Of a DNA stretch of 64,000 nucleotides, positions 1 through 8,650 are shown in pieces; the first letter of the stretch is position 1, and every line of letters begins with the position of its first letter. Location of the stretch: positions 124,001-188,000 of the forward strand of contig JBKBOU010000003.1 in the NCBI GenBank assembly GCA_046293395.1. Direction: 5' to 3'. This DNA is from CAYNRA01 sp046293395 (GTDB lineage: Bacteria > Bacteroidota > Bacteroidia > Cytophagales > Spirosomataceae). The position numbers and the translations under genes are program-made. The notes below the pieces were generated by a model. The model was not told where the DNA came from and did not search any database. It saw nothing but the letters and a program-made list of their open reading frames with translations.

Positions 1-1816
1 ATATCTTGCTTTGTAGCACTCCTTTTTCATTAAAAACAGCCGCTTTTACGAGTGTTGGTCCGACCAAAGGAATCCCCGTGACTGGGTATTTTTTACTCGC
101 AAATATAGGCTCCGACCCGTCTGTTGTATAAGTAATAATCGGAGAGTTCATGGCTGTTTTTAACATACAAATTGGCTTTTTTTGCTTGGCATCAAAAGTC
201 GTTTCAGATTGTAAATCGAAGAAACTTTTCGCTGCATTGACACCCATAAAGGCGAAACGTTCAAATTGCACTTGTAGCCTTCTTCCAAAGTCAGCATAAT
301 CTTTGTTTTCTTTGGCAGTCCAGGCAACCTCTGCTAAAGCGGATGCACGCGGAAACGCCATATATTCCAACTGCGAAGGAGTCGGAATATACTCTGTCCA
401 GACATTCCCTTGCGTTCCAATGATATATTTCTCCTCTTCTTTGGTTAATCCAGCCGGAATGGGTTCGTACTGATATACTTTATCCAAAGGTAAAAAACCA
501 CCGATTGCTAGAGGTTCAGTCATTGGATCGGATTGATAATAATCAAAATAGACAAAACTGGTGGGTGTCATGATGGCTTCGTGTTGCTGTTTGGCAGCAG
601 CAACGCCTCCCTCCTCACCACGCCAAGACATGATGGTTGCATTGGGAGAAATTCCCCCTTCCAATATTTCATCCCACCCAATCATTTTCCGTCCTTTTGA
701 CGTAAGGAAGGCATCAATTCGTTTGATGAAGTAACTCTGCAATTCGTGTTCGTCTTTCAAGCCTTCTTTTTTGATTAATTCCTGACAAAATGCACTTTTT
801 TGCCAGGTTGTCTTCGGACTTTCGTCCCCGCCAATATGAATGTACTTACCTGGAAATAAACCCATTACCTCTGTCAATACATCTTCCAGAAAAACGAATG
901 TTTCTTCGTACGGACAAAACACGTCTTCTTCGATTCCCCAACGAGTCCCGACTTGGTACGGGCCTCCTGTACAACCGAACTCCGGGTAAGCCGCCAATGC
1001 AGCGAGTGCATGACCAGGCATTTCAATTTCAGGAATGACTTCTACGAATTTTTTAGATGCATACGCGACAACTTCCCGAATTTGGTCTTGGGTATAAAAC
1101 CCACCGTACGGAGTTCCATCCCATTGTTGGTCGCGGTAATGGCCTTTCATTGTTTCTTTGCGAATAGAGCCGACCTCCGTCAGTTTAGGATATTTCTTGA
1201 TTTCGATGCGCCAACCTTGGTCTTCTGTCAAGTGCCAATGGAATGTATTCATCTTGTGCATCGCCAATAAATCAATGTATTTTTTTACAAAATCAACGGA
1301 GAAGAAATGACGGCCTACGTCTAGGTGCATTCCTCTGTATTTGAATCTTGGCGCGTCTTCAACGACACAAACGGGCACTTTCCAAGTCTCTTGTTCACCG
1401 CTTCCGGCAAAAATGGCGGGAGGGATTATTTGTAAAAACGTTTGAACAGCATAAAAATGACCACGCGGAGTTGCTGCTCGGAACTCAATCGTTTCCTTAT
1501 CGACAGTCAGGCGGTATGCCTCTTCAGCGAATGTAGTGTCTGTCACAAAAACGAGTCCTTTTCTAGGCGTATCCATCGAAATATCAAGAAAAAAGCCACC
1601 TGCAAGCCGAAATCGTTGGCTCAACAGTTCGCTGATGGATACAAGTTCTTGGCTGTTTGTTGGTGGCAAATAAATCGTCGTTTGCGCATCTACCGCAAAA
1701 TACCCCGTACCTGCTGTTAATTTAAGCGGCTGCGGAATAATCGAAAAAGTATGCTGAGCCATGCTCGGAAGCGAAAGAAATAAACCGTACAGAAATAATT
1801 TGAAAATCCGGGACAT
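1..1816 (-). CDS. Beta-N-acetylhexosaminidase, GH20 family, secreted (partial, C-terminus beyond window)
   Basis: About 605 codons can be read from an ATG at 1816 with no stop before the window edge, so the C-terminal end is missing. The first 20 or so residues form a signal peptide ending in SMAQ. A GH20b-like N-terminal domain (roughly residues 25-150) is followed by the (beta/alpha)8 catalytic domain, with the motif HIGGDES in which D331 and E332 are the expected catalytic pair (known for GH20: substrate-assisted catalysis with the E as acid/base). The part after about residue 520 resembles the C-terminal domain common in Bacteroidota GH20 enzymes. It probably releases terminal GlcNAc or GalNAc from chitin oligomers, peptidoglycan fragments or glycans in the periplasm or at the surface. 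It lies 38 bp after a secreted protein gene on the same strand and may share its transcript. Confidence 0.93.
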   Translation of the reverse strand, partial: MSRIFKLFLYGLFLSLPSMAQHTFSIIPQPLKLTAGTGYFAVDAQTTIYLPPTNSQELVSISELLSQRFRLAGGFFLDISMDTPRKGLVFVTDTTFAEEAYRLTVDKETIEFRAATPRGHFYAVQTFLQIIPPAIFAGSGEQETWKVPVCVVEDAPRFKYRGMHLDVGRHFFSVDFVKKYIDLLAMHKMNTFHWHLTEDQGWRIEIKKYPKLTEVGSIRKETMKGHYRDQQWDGTPYGGFYTQDQIREVVAYASKKFVEVIPEIEMPGHALAALAAYPEFGCTGGPYQVGTRWGIEEDVFCPYEETFVFLEDVLTEVMGLFPGKYIHIGGDESPKTTWQKSAFCQELIKKEGLKDEHELQSYFIKRIDAFLTSKGRKMIGWDEILEGGISPNATIMSWRGEEGGVAAAKQQHEAIMTPTSFVYFDYYQSDPMTEPLAIGGFLPLDKVYQYEPIPAGLTKEEEKYIIGTQGNVWTEYIPTPSQLEYMAFPRASALAEVAWTAKENKDYADFGRRLQVQFERFAFMGVNAAKSFFDLQSETTFDAKQKKPICMLKTAMNSPIITYTTDGSEPIFASKKYPVTGIPLVGPTLVKAAVFNEKGVLQSKI

Positions 1817-1854
1817 ACGAATTGTATTTAGATGAGTGAAAGTGTCAATGTGTA

Positions 1855-2484
1855 TTAGTTCGTCCAACCCCAAGGAGCGAGTGGAAGGGATTCGAGTGGT
1901 TTTGTTAGATCAAATTCAACGGTGAAAAGGCGGTTTGAGCCCATTCTTCGCAAATTATATGTAAATTTTGTTTCCTCCACGGTTATCCACCAAACATTGG
2001 CAGCAGCGGCGGGAAGTAAATCAACGGTTTCTTGGTCGGCAGGAAAAACTTGCATCGTTGCCGTTCCGGTGTTGGTTGCCAATCCTCCGTACATGGTTAT
2101 TGTATCTGGTGTTCCGTCTTCGTGTCGATGGTCGTGTTTCAGTAAAATTCCATTTTCTGTTTGGGTAAGTACCCATGTTCTTGAGCGGTCTTCTCCTACA
2201 TAAAAAGGAATTTTTATCTGATTTCCTTCACATGCTTTTACGTGCATGACCATTTTTTTGTCTTTAAATGCAGCGTTGTCTGCACCTTCTGTCACTTTTC
2301 CTTCAAACGCCATTCCACAAAAAGCGGATAACTTTGTCCAGAAAAGAGTATGTCCGAGACTATCTTTTTTGTCTGCAAAAGAGGGATAACTGGATAAAGT
2401 CCCCGTTTTTTCTTGCTTTGCAAAAGACACAGAATAGATAAATACACCTAAAATCACGGCAATAAACCGACAACATTTCTTCAT
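1855..2484 (-). CDS. Secreted conserved hypothetical protein
   Basis: 209 residues from the ATG at 2484 (MKKCCRFIAVI...). An upstream in-frame ATG at 2496 and a longer ORF to 2556 exist, but the 2484 start puts a clean signal peptide (positive N-terminus, hydrophobic core, cleavage near SFAKQ) at the N-terminus. The mature part is rich in beta-strand-like segments and has a conserved-looking SAFCGMAFEGKV segment, then a DRSRTW segment and a C-terminal half that reads like a small beta-sandwich. I recall similar hypothetical proteins in other Bacteroidota but cannot name a function. It precedes the hexosaminidase by 38 bp and may be co-transcribed with it. Confidence 0.75.
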   Translation of the reverse strand: MKKCCRFIAVILGVFIYSVSFAKQEKTGTLSSYPSFADKKDSLGHTLFWTKLSAFCGMAFEGKVTEGADNAAFKDKKMVMHVKACEGNQIKIPFYVGEDRSRTWVLTQTENGILLKHDHRHEDGTPDTITMYGGLATNTGTATMQVFPADQETVDLLPAAAANVWWITVEETKFTYNLRRMGSNRLFTVEFDLTKPLESLPLAPWGWTN

Positions 2485-2681
2485 AGCGTTGCGCATTTTT
2501 AATACATATAAATAACAAGTTACAAAAGATTGGCTTATGTTGTACTTCGCCCCCATTTTCTACAATTCGTTCATACATATCAAAACATCTCTATTTTCTT
2601 TCTTACGAACAAATGGCCGCAGCTATTGTCGCCAAAGCTGGGCCATTTGAAAAATGAACACAAAGCATCAATTATTCGCTT

Positions 2682-3491
2682 TTATTCCATCGAATACAAA
2701 ACAGGATTTAGAGGCGAGTCGGGCACGCTTCCTATTTCTTTTTTGGCAAGCCATGTTTCCCAATCTTTTTGTTGATACGTATTTTGAGGTTCAGCAACAG
2801 CAATATCTTTGTCCATATAAATCATCGTCATTACTTTTCTTGCGGTATCACTTTGGTTAGCACCCGCGCGGTGGTAAGTCCAGCCAAGATGAAAACTGAC
2901 CTCGCCCAATTCATACATGGATTCATCCAACGGATATGCTTGCAAAGTGGCGGCGAGTTGTTTTTCCGATTCATCTGAAATCGCCATTTCTCTACCCGCT
3001 ACAAGTTGTTGGCTTTTGGGTGCAAACGCCAATGGTCCCATTTCAAGCGGAGTTTCTTGGAGAGGTATCCAGACTGTTATTGTTTTTTCAGAACTCAGCG
3101 GCCAATAAAATTGGTCGGCATGCCAAGGAGTGATTCCGCCAGAAGGTTCTTTGTACAAAGCTTGGTCGTGGTACAAACGTACGCCTTTCACTTGCAGTAA
3201 ATCGGAAGCGATACGGGCTAATTTTTGCGAAAAAACAAACGATTGAATGGCTTCACTTTCCCGCCAGAGATTCATGACTTGTAAAAAAGCGCGCTCGTAG
3301 GTTGTTCGCTCTTCCATGGGTTTCACCAACGTATTGAGGCGAAAAACGGCGTCTGTAATCAATTCACCGTAGTAATGTATGGTTTCTTTGTCTAGTACAT
3401 TTTTTAATTTAATGTATCCGTTTTCTTGAAAAAACTGAACTTGTTCAGGGGAAATAGCATAAGGATTTGCCAAGTCATTTGAATAATTCAT
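2682..3491 (-). CDS. Phytanoyl-CoA dioxygenase (PhyH) family Fe(II)/2-oxoglutarate oxygenase
   Basis: 269 residues, the usual length for bacterial PhyH-family enzymes. The double-stranded beta-helix metal site is visible: H124 and D126 in TPWHADQFYW, the distal H207 in TYHRAG, and R218 as the likely 2-oxoglutarate carboxylate ligand. Such enzymes hydroxylate small molecules using Fe(II), O2 and 2-oxoglutarate; the substrate cannot be read from the sequence. It is cytoplasmic, with no signal peptide. It is transcribed divergently from an AraC-family regulator whose start is about 130 bp away, which suggests that the regulator controls it in response to the substrate. Confidence 0.9.
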   Translation of the reverse strand: MNYSNDLANPYAISPEQVQFFQENGYIKLKNVLDKETIHYYGELITDAVFRLNTLVKPMEERTTYERAFLQVMNLWRESEAIQSFVFSQKLARIASDLLQVKGVRLYHDQALYKEPSGGITPWHADQFYWPLSSEKTITVWIPLQETPLEMGPLAFAPKSQQLVAGREMAISDESEKQLAATLQAYPLDESMYELGEVSFHLGWTYHRAGANQSDTARKVMTMIYMDKDIAVAEPQNTYQQKDWETWLAKKEIGSVPDSPLNPVLYSME

Positions 3492-3622
3492 CCGTATAAT
3501 GATTTGATTTATGGGTCAAAGTTCAGCAAACTTGGCTACTTTTTATTCTTGCTCATTAACCAAAAAGTATGGTATTTTATCAAATATTTGCTATTTTAAT
3601 TCAAAATTACCAAGAATACTAC

Positions 3623-4459
3623 ATGAAAGTACATTTAGAAGAAATTGCACTGACGGCCACACAACCGGTGTTGGTTCGAAAGATTGCACAAACCAGTTTT
3701 GATGCTCCTTTGCATTATCACCCAGCTTATGAGCTAACCTGGATTGAGGAAGGAACGGGGAATCGCTTCTTGGGAAATTCCATTGAACGATACGAAAACA
3801 ATGATTTTATTTTGGTGGGGAGTAATGTACCCCATTTTTGGGAGAGTGATTTGGCTGTTCACGAGTCACTTGTGAAGGCAACCGTTATTCAGATTGAGCC
3901 GAGATGGTTGCACCAAATAGTGGATTTATTACCAGAAACAGGTGCGATAAAGGCATTATTCCAAGAGTCGATGCGCGGAATTTCTTGGTCAAATTTCAAC
4001 CCGACTCTTTTACATGAACTCTGCGAAAAGCAGGGACTTGCCTTCATTACATCACTATTTCAGTTTTTGGAGTCCTTGGCATATACGCCTTACCAGACAC
4101 TTAGTACAGGCGGAGCTACGGCACAGGAATTAGATAGTGAACGGTTACAGGGCATTTTACAATACATTGCCTCTCGTTTTGAGGAGAAAATTACGTTGCA
4201 GGAGGTGGCAGAAGCGGCACATTTATCGGTTCCTTCTTTTTGTCGGTTTTTCAAACAGCAGACCAATAAAACCTTTGTTTCTTACCTTACGGAAGTCCGG
4301 ATTACACAAGCAAAAAGAGGATTATTAACGACAGAAGCACCCATCAAGGAAATTGCTTACCAAGTTGGATTCGAGAATTTATCCCATTTTCACCGCTGTT
4401 TCCAGCAAGATGCTCAGTGTACGCCAGCCCAATACAGAAGAGCGTATCGGAAGAGGTGA
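3623..4459 (+). CDS. AraC-family transcriptional regulator with N-terminal cupin
   Basis: 278 residues from the ATG at 3623 (MKVHLEEIAL). The open frame runs back to 3569, but those extra 18 residues look unlike a cupin start. Residues about 20-110 form an AraC-type cupin effector domain (LHYHPAYELTWIEEG). The C-terminal hundred residues carry two helix-turn-helix motifs: LQEVAEAAHLSVPSFCRFFK, and IKEIAYQVGFENLSHFHRCF followed by TPAQYRR. It is divergent from the PhyH oxygenase gene and is probably its ligand-dependent activator. It ends 1 bp before the stop codon of ftsY, which is on the other strand, so the two transcripts must overlap or terminate within coding sequence. Confidence 0.92.
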   Translation: MKVHLEEIALTATQPVLVRKIAQTSFDAPLHYHPAYELTWIEEGTGNRFLGNSIERYENNDFILVGSNVPHFWESDLAVHESLVKATVIQIEPRWLHQIVDLLPETGAIKALFQESMRGISWSNFNPTLLHELCEKQGLAFITSLFQFLESLAYTPYQTLSTGGATAQELDSERLQGILQYIASRFEEKITLQEVAEAAHLSVPSFCRFFKQQTNKTFVSYLTEVRITQAKRGLLTTEAPIKEIAYQVGFENLSHFHRCFQQDAQCTPAQYRRAYRKR

Positions 4460-4460
4460 G

Positions 4461-5420
4461 TTAGTTTTTATTAAACAAAGAATCTACAAAAGCCGCTTTG
4501 TTAAATACCTGAAGGTGCTCCATTTGCTCACCGACACCGATGTATTTTACAGGAATTTTAAACTCATCGGATATACCAATCACAACGCCCCCTTTGGCAG
4601 TTCCGTCTAGTTTAGTCACAGCTAATGACGTAATTTCTGTCACTTTCGTAAATTCACGGGCTTGGATTACTGCATTTTGTCCGGTACTTCCATCCAAAAC
4701 GAGCATGACTTCGTGGGGTGCTTCTGGGACGATTTTTTGCATCACGCGTTTGATTTTACCTAATTCGTTCATCAAATTGACTTTCGTGTGCAAGCGACCG
4801 GCTGTGTCGATAATGATGACATCGGCGTCCTGCTCCACTCCTGCTTTGATGGCATCGTATGCAACCGAGGACGGGTCTGTATTCATGCCATGGTCAATGA
4901 CCGTCACACCAACGCGCGTGCCCCAAAGTTTCAGTTGATCCACAGCGGCAGCGCGGAATGTATCTGCTGCACCGAGAACCACTTTTTTCCCATTTTTCTG
5001 GAAATTATGCGCTAATTTTCCAATCGTCGTTGTTTTGCCAACACCATTCACACCTACAACCATGATGACGTATGGCTTGGGTAAATGAGCAGTTTCAAAA
5101 CTATTAACGACGTCGGTAGAGTTATTTTCTGTCAGTAATTCAGCGATTTCTTCGCGTAAAATTCGGTCAAGTTCAGATACGGAGGCATATTTATCTTTGG
5201 CAACGCGTGCCTCGATTCGTTCAATGATTTTAAGTGTTGTCCCTACACCGACATCCGAGCTAATCAAAATTTCTTCCAATTCATCGAGCACCTCTTCGTC
5301 AACGGTTGACTTACCAACCACTGCCTTGGTTAGTTTATCGAAAATACTATTTTTCGACTTTTCTAGCCCTTTATCAAGCGATTCTTTTTTTTGTTTACTG
5401 AAGAAATCAAATAAGCCCAT
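4461..5420 (-). CDS. ftsY: Signal recognition particle receptor FtsY
   Basis: 319 residues consisting of the N and G domains only; the long acidic A domain of the E. coli protein is absent, which is normal in Bacteroidota. The SRP-type GTPase elements are clear: P-loop GVNGVGKT (residues 123-130), DTFRAAA, DTAGR and TKLDGTAKGG. The protein docks ribosome-nascent-chain-SRP complexes at the inner membrane for co-translational insertion. An amphipathic N-terminus (MGLFDFFSKQ) probably provides membrane contact. It is a single gene here, with a TAnnTTTG-type element just upstream. Confidence 0.98.
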   Translation of the reverse strand: MGLFDFFSKQKKESLDKGLEKSKNSIFDKLTKAVVGKSTVDEEVLDELEEILISSDVGVGTTLKIIERIEARVAKDKYASVSELDRILREEIAELLTENNSTDVVNSFETAHLPKPYVIMVVGVNGVGKTTTIGKLAHNFQKNGKKVVLGAADTFRAAAVDQLKLWGTRVGVTVIDHGMNTDPSSVAYDAIKAGVEQDADVIIIDTAGRLHTKVNLMNELGKIKRVMQKIVPEAPHEVMLVLDGSTGQNAVIQAREFTKVTEITSLAVTKLDGTAKGGVVIGISDEFKIPVKYIGVGEQMEHLQVFNKAAFVDSLFNKN

Positions 5421-5448
5421 TGTATCTTTACCTTAAATAGTTACGTAC

Positions 5449-5456
5449 AAAATTAG
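5449..5456 (-). promoter_or_regulatory. Probable -7 element for ftsY
   Basis: Read on the minus strand the bases are TAATTTTG, matching the Bacteroidota -7 consensus TAnnTTTG, 28 bp before the ftsY start codon. I see no good TTTG at the matching -33 position. Confidence 0.5.
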
Positions 5457-5513
5457 TACAATTATTGGTATGTTTCCATTTCATTTCGGAAGTTCCCCAC
5501 GCTATTTGTGCAA

Positions 5514-6269
5514 TTATTGTACTTTTTTGGCTTCGAGTACAATGTAAGGAGAAAGCCATTTGGAGTCAAAGGGGAAAATTTTGGTGACAACTTTTCCAGC
5601 TACCCAAATTCCTTTTACCAAGCCTCTTACCCACAAAGGATGACGATTGGCTTCCTCCAGCCAGACGCTGAATCGACGGAAATAATACGTTTTCACATTT
5701 ATCATTCCGACATGTTTGGCTGCTGTTTCGAGCACTTTTCGTTCCATAATTTTGATATTGTGCTTTTCGTAATTGGCTGCATCAAATGTTTTCTGTACCC
5801 ATCCATTGATTCCCCTGAAATTAGGTAAAGTAATCAAAATATGACCACCTGGTTTTACAAAAGCGAGATGTTTGGCAAGAATATCCTCCAAATTTTCGAA
5901 GTGTTCAATGAGTCCGCATGAAATAACAAGATCATAAGATGGCATCGGGGTGTAAGCGAACAAATCTGCTTCAATAACTTGAATATCAGAAGGTTGTAAA
6001 CCATTCGCTTGGCATAAATCTTGATTAATTTGGCGATGAATATAGTAATCTAATAGCGTAGTATCGAGCTGGTAAAATTTCTTTAGAAGCACCGCATAAT
6101 AACCAGGAAATCCGCCGAGCTCAATGGCTGAACGAATGTCTTTATTGGCTAAATAGGATTCTATCAAATCTCCTAATTCGTATTTTCGGGTTAATGGGAA
6201 GACCAAATTACTTTTCGATTCCCAGTACGTTTTCCAGAATTCTGGACTTGTTAATTCATTGTCATGCAT
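5514..6269 (-). CDS. Class I SAM-dependent methyltransferase
   Basis: 251 residues from the ATG at 6269 (MHDNELTSPEFW); the frame is open up to 6284, but the downstream ATG gives the normal N-terminus. The Rossmann core shows motif I as AIELGGFPGYYAVLL, an acidic D/E after beta-2, and YDLVISCGLIEHFENLEDIL followed by VKPGGHILITLPN, typical of Methyltransf_11/25-type enzymes acting on small molecules or lipids. No membrane segments are evident, although the C-terminal WVRGLVKGIWVAGKVV stretch is fairly hydrophobic. The substrate is unknown. It lies alone between ftsY (same strand) and a divergent oxidoreductase gene. Confidence 0.88.
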   Translation of the reverse strand: MHDNELTSPEFWKTYWESKSNLVFPLTRKYELGDLIESYLANKDIRSAIELGGFPGYYAVLLKKFYQLDTTLLDYYIHRQINQDLCQANGLQPSDIQVIEADLFAYTPMPSYDLVISCGLIEHFENLEDILAKHLAFVKPGGHILITLPNFRGINGWVQKTFDAANYEKHNIKIMERKVLETAAKHVGMINVKTYYFRRFSVWLEEANRHPLWVRGLVKGIWVAGKVVTKIFPFDSKWLSPYIVLEAKKVQ

Positions 6270-6368
6270 AGCAAAAAAAATCAAATAGAACCGAAAGGTA
6301 CAGAGGAAGGAGAAAAGAAAAAAAAATTTCTAAAACAGAGCAAATTAATTACAATTGAAAACACAAAC

Positions 6369-6399
6369 TTTGAAACTTTAAAAGATGCATCTATATTTG
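6369..6399 (+). promoter_or_regulatory. Bacteroidota-type promoter for the Gfo/Idh/MocA gene
   Basis: TTTG at 6369-6372, a 19-bp spacer, and TATATTTG at 6392-6399 match the -33/-7 consensus exactly. The inferred transcription start is near 6406, about 50 bp before the ATG. Confidence 0.75.
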
Positions 6400-6453
6400 G
6401 ATTCTTTTCTTTTGTAATCCTATTTTTATTCACCTTTATTTAATCAAAAACCG

Positions 6454-7599
6454 ATGGAAAAAATCAAAGTGGCTGTAGTTGGTACAGGGTTCATTGGGCC
6501 TGCACACATAGAAGCCCTACGTCGTTTACCGAACATTGAAGTAGCTGCGCTTTGTGAGTTTACGCAAGAATTAGCAGAGCAAAAAGCAGCTCAGTTGGGT
6601 ATTCCAAGAGCTTATATTTTTGAAGATCTTCTACAACAAGCTGATATTCAGTGTATTCATATTTGTACACCTAATTTCCTACATTATTCTCAGTCCAAAG
6701 CGGCTTTATTAGCAGGCAAGCATGTTGTTTGTGAAAAGCCATTGGCAACAAAAATAGAAGAGGCCGAAGAACTTGTCGCTTTAGCTAAGGAGAAAGGGTT
6801 GATCAATGCCGTACACTTCAATTTACGGTATTATCCGTTGGTTCGCCAAATGAAAACCATGCGCGAAAAAGGAGATTTAGGCGATATTTACTCCATCATG
6901 GGTTCTTATTTGCAAGACTGGTTGTTCTTACAAACAGATTATAACTGGCGTTTAGAGCCGGATAAATCAGGGGATTCGCGCGCCATTGCAGATATTGGTT
7001 CCCATTTGTTGGACATCACAGAATACATCACCGGATTAAAAATTGTAGAGGTTTTAGCGGATTTTTCTACCGTTCACAAGACGCGTTTAAAACCTTTGAA
7101 AGCCATTGAAACGTATTCAGGCAAGATGCTTGAACCTTCTGACTACCAAGAAGTTGAAATAAATACGGAAGACCATGCCAATGTTTTATTGCGTTTTGAT
7201 AACGGAAACAAAGGCGTCGTGACGGTCAGCCAAGTAGCTGCGGGGCGTAAAAACAGATTGAATATCGAAATTTCAGGTTCAAAAGCGAACTTGGAATGGT
7301 GTTCAGAGAAACCAAACGAATTATGGATTGGTAAACGCGAAACCGCCAACCAACAATTGATGAAAGACCCATCGTTGTTTTACCCAGAAGCAGGCGGTTT
7401 GATTAGTTTCCCAGGTGGCCACAACGAGGGCTTCCCCGATACGTCGAAACAAATGTTTAAGGAAGTTTATGCTGCCGTAGCCGCAGGAAAACAACCTGAA
7501 AACCCCACTTTCCCTACTTTTGAAGACGGACTTCGTGAACTTTTGATTTGCGAGCGCATCATTGAAAGTCACCGCGCACAAAAGTGGGTAAAAATCTAA
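6454..7599 (+). CDS. Gfo/Idh/MocA-family NAD(P)-dependent oxidoreductase
   Basis: 381 residues, the family's usual size. The N-terminal Rossmann fold begins at once with KVAVVGTGFIGPAHIEAL (GxGxxG). The family signature EKP is present in HVVCEKPLATKIEEAEELV, and the C-terminal alpha/beta domain carries the expected SRAIADIGSHLLDI region, in which the aspartate and histidine usually line the active site. These enzymes oxidise or reduce sugars, inositols or their acids; the exact substrate cannot be told. It is cytoplasmic with no Tat signal, a single gene with its own promoter and a strong terminator. Confidence 0.93.
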   Translation: MEKIKVAVVGTGFIGPAHIEALRRLPNIEVAALCEFTQELAEQKAAQLGIPRAYIFEDLLQQADIQCIHICTPNFLHYSQSKAALLAGKHVVCEKPLATKIEEAEELVALAKEKGLINAVHFNLRYYPLVRQMKTMREKGDLGDIYSIMGSYLQDWLFLQTDYNWRLEPDKSGDSRAIADIGSHLLDITEYITGLKIVEVLADFSTVHKTRLKPLKAIETYSGKMLEPSDYQEVEINTEDHANVLLRFDNGNKGVVTVSQVAAGRKNRLNIEISGSKANLEWCSEKPNELWIGKRETANQQLMKDPSLFYPEAGGLISFPGGHNEGFPDTSKQMFKEVYAAVAAGKQPENPTFPTFEDGLRELLICERIIESHRAQKWVKI

Positions 7600-7698
7600 T
7601 TTCTACACAAAGAAGCTGTTCAAGTGTGTCTTATAAATGTCTAAATGAGCCATTTTGATGCATGAAATTCAGCCCAAACACCAGACGATTCTTTTCTC

Positions 7699-7737
7699 AA
7701 ACGCTTCCTTTATCTATTGAATAAGGGAAGCGTTTTT
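7699..7737 (+). terminator. Intrinsic terminator after the Gfo/Idh/MocA gene
   Basis: A 15-bp stem (7699-7713 with 7721-7735, one G-U pair) around a 7-nt loop, followed by a short T-run. Confidence 0.85.
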
Positions 7738-7776
7738 GGTAAAATTATTTGTTCATTAAATCATTTAGTGGTAAAA

Positions 7777-7784
7777 TACGTTTA
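7777..7784 (+). promoter_or_regulatory. Possible -7 element (TACGTTTA) of the following secreted-protein gene
   Basis: TACGTTTA differs from TAnnTTTG at the last base only. No TTG stands at 19-21 bp upstream. If used, transcription would start near 7791, which supports a coding start well downstream of the longest open frame. Confidence 0.35.
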
Positions 7785-7827
7785 TTATGAATCAAACAAT
7801 GTATTTTTCACAAAAAATGAGCTACAC

Positions 7828-8622
7828 GTGAGATACTTATCCTTATCCCTCCTACTTTGTCTATCTACTTGGGCAGTCGCGCAGCGCCGAACGTCCATTC
7901 CTACATCGAAGGCAACAAAAGAAGAAATAGAAGACTCCAAGACCTTATCGTATGGAGCAACGACGAACACCAATTCTGGTGTTTTCGGTGGGTTTGTATT
8001 CCGGCATTCGCGTCCTGTTGATATAAAGAAAGGCAAATACATCAATCGCTACATTGCCTTGGAAGCCGTTAATATTCAACATCCAAAAGAGCGAGCATTA
8101 TTGCAGTTTTCTGGTTCTCGGCTTGCTGTCGGCAAAGAAAATTACTTTTTTTCCATTCGTCCAGAATACGGCAGAGAGCGGTATTTATTTAATAAAAGTG
8201 GAGAACAAGGCATAGGCTTGAGTAGTATTTTTGCTTTCGGTCCGGCATTGGGTATTGAAAAACCCTATTATATTCGGTATAGGGCAGATGGAAACCGGAA
8301 TCCGGAGGTTGTTCCATACAACGCCGACATTCACAATGACTTATCAAAGATTGTAGGTTCAGCGGGTATTTTCCAAGGGTTATTCAGAAATCTTGGCTTT
8401 GTGCCAGGTATACACGGGAAAGCCGCTATCAATATAGACATGAACACGTTTGGAGATAACGTAACCGGATTTGAAGTTGGTTTTACGATAGATGTTTACA
8501 GCAGATCACCGCAAATTATGGCGGAGCAATTTACAGCCAACAAACAAGTTTATAGCGCGGCTTTTTTAACTTTGTACTTCGGGAACAAAAAAATCAAGCA
8601 ATTGATTAATCCTATCAACTAA
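7828..8622 (+). CDS. Secreted, probably outer-membrane, conserved hypothetical protein
   Basis: The open frame extends back to a TTG at 7717, but that region overlaps the preceding terminator. A GTG at 7828 gives a 264-residue protein that starts directly with a good signal peptide (MRYLSLSLLLCLSTWAVAQ); an ATG at 7817 is out of frame. After a Ser/Thr-rich linker the rest alternates hydrophobic and polar residues as in an outer-membrane beta-barrel (FGGFVFRHSRP, YFFSIRPEYGRE, IGLSSIFAFGPALG), and ends in a strand-like FLTLYFGNKKI segment. Similar hypothetical proteins occur in other Bacteroidota. No function is known to me. lipA begins 28 bp later on the same strand. Confidence 0.7.
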   Translation: MRYLSLSLLLCLSTWAVAQRRTSIPTSKATKEEIEDSKTLSYGATTNTNSGVFGGFVFRHSRPVDIKKGKYINRYIALEAVNIQHPKERALLQFSGSRLAVGKENYFFSIRPEYGRERYLFNKSGEQGIGLSSIFAFGPALGIEKPYYIRYRADGNRNPEVVPYNADIHNDLSKIVGSAGIFQGLFRNLGFVPGIHGKAAINIDMNTFGDNVTGFEVGFTIDVYSRSPQIMAEQFTANKQVYSAAFLTLYFGNKKIKQLINPIN

Positions 8623-8650
8623 TCGCATTCTATAGATACCTTATAAACGT

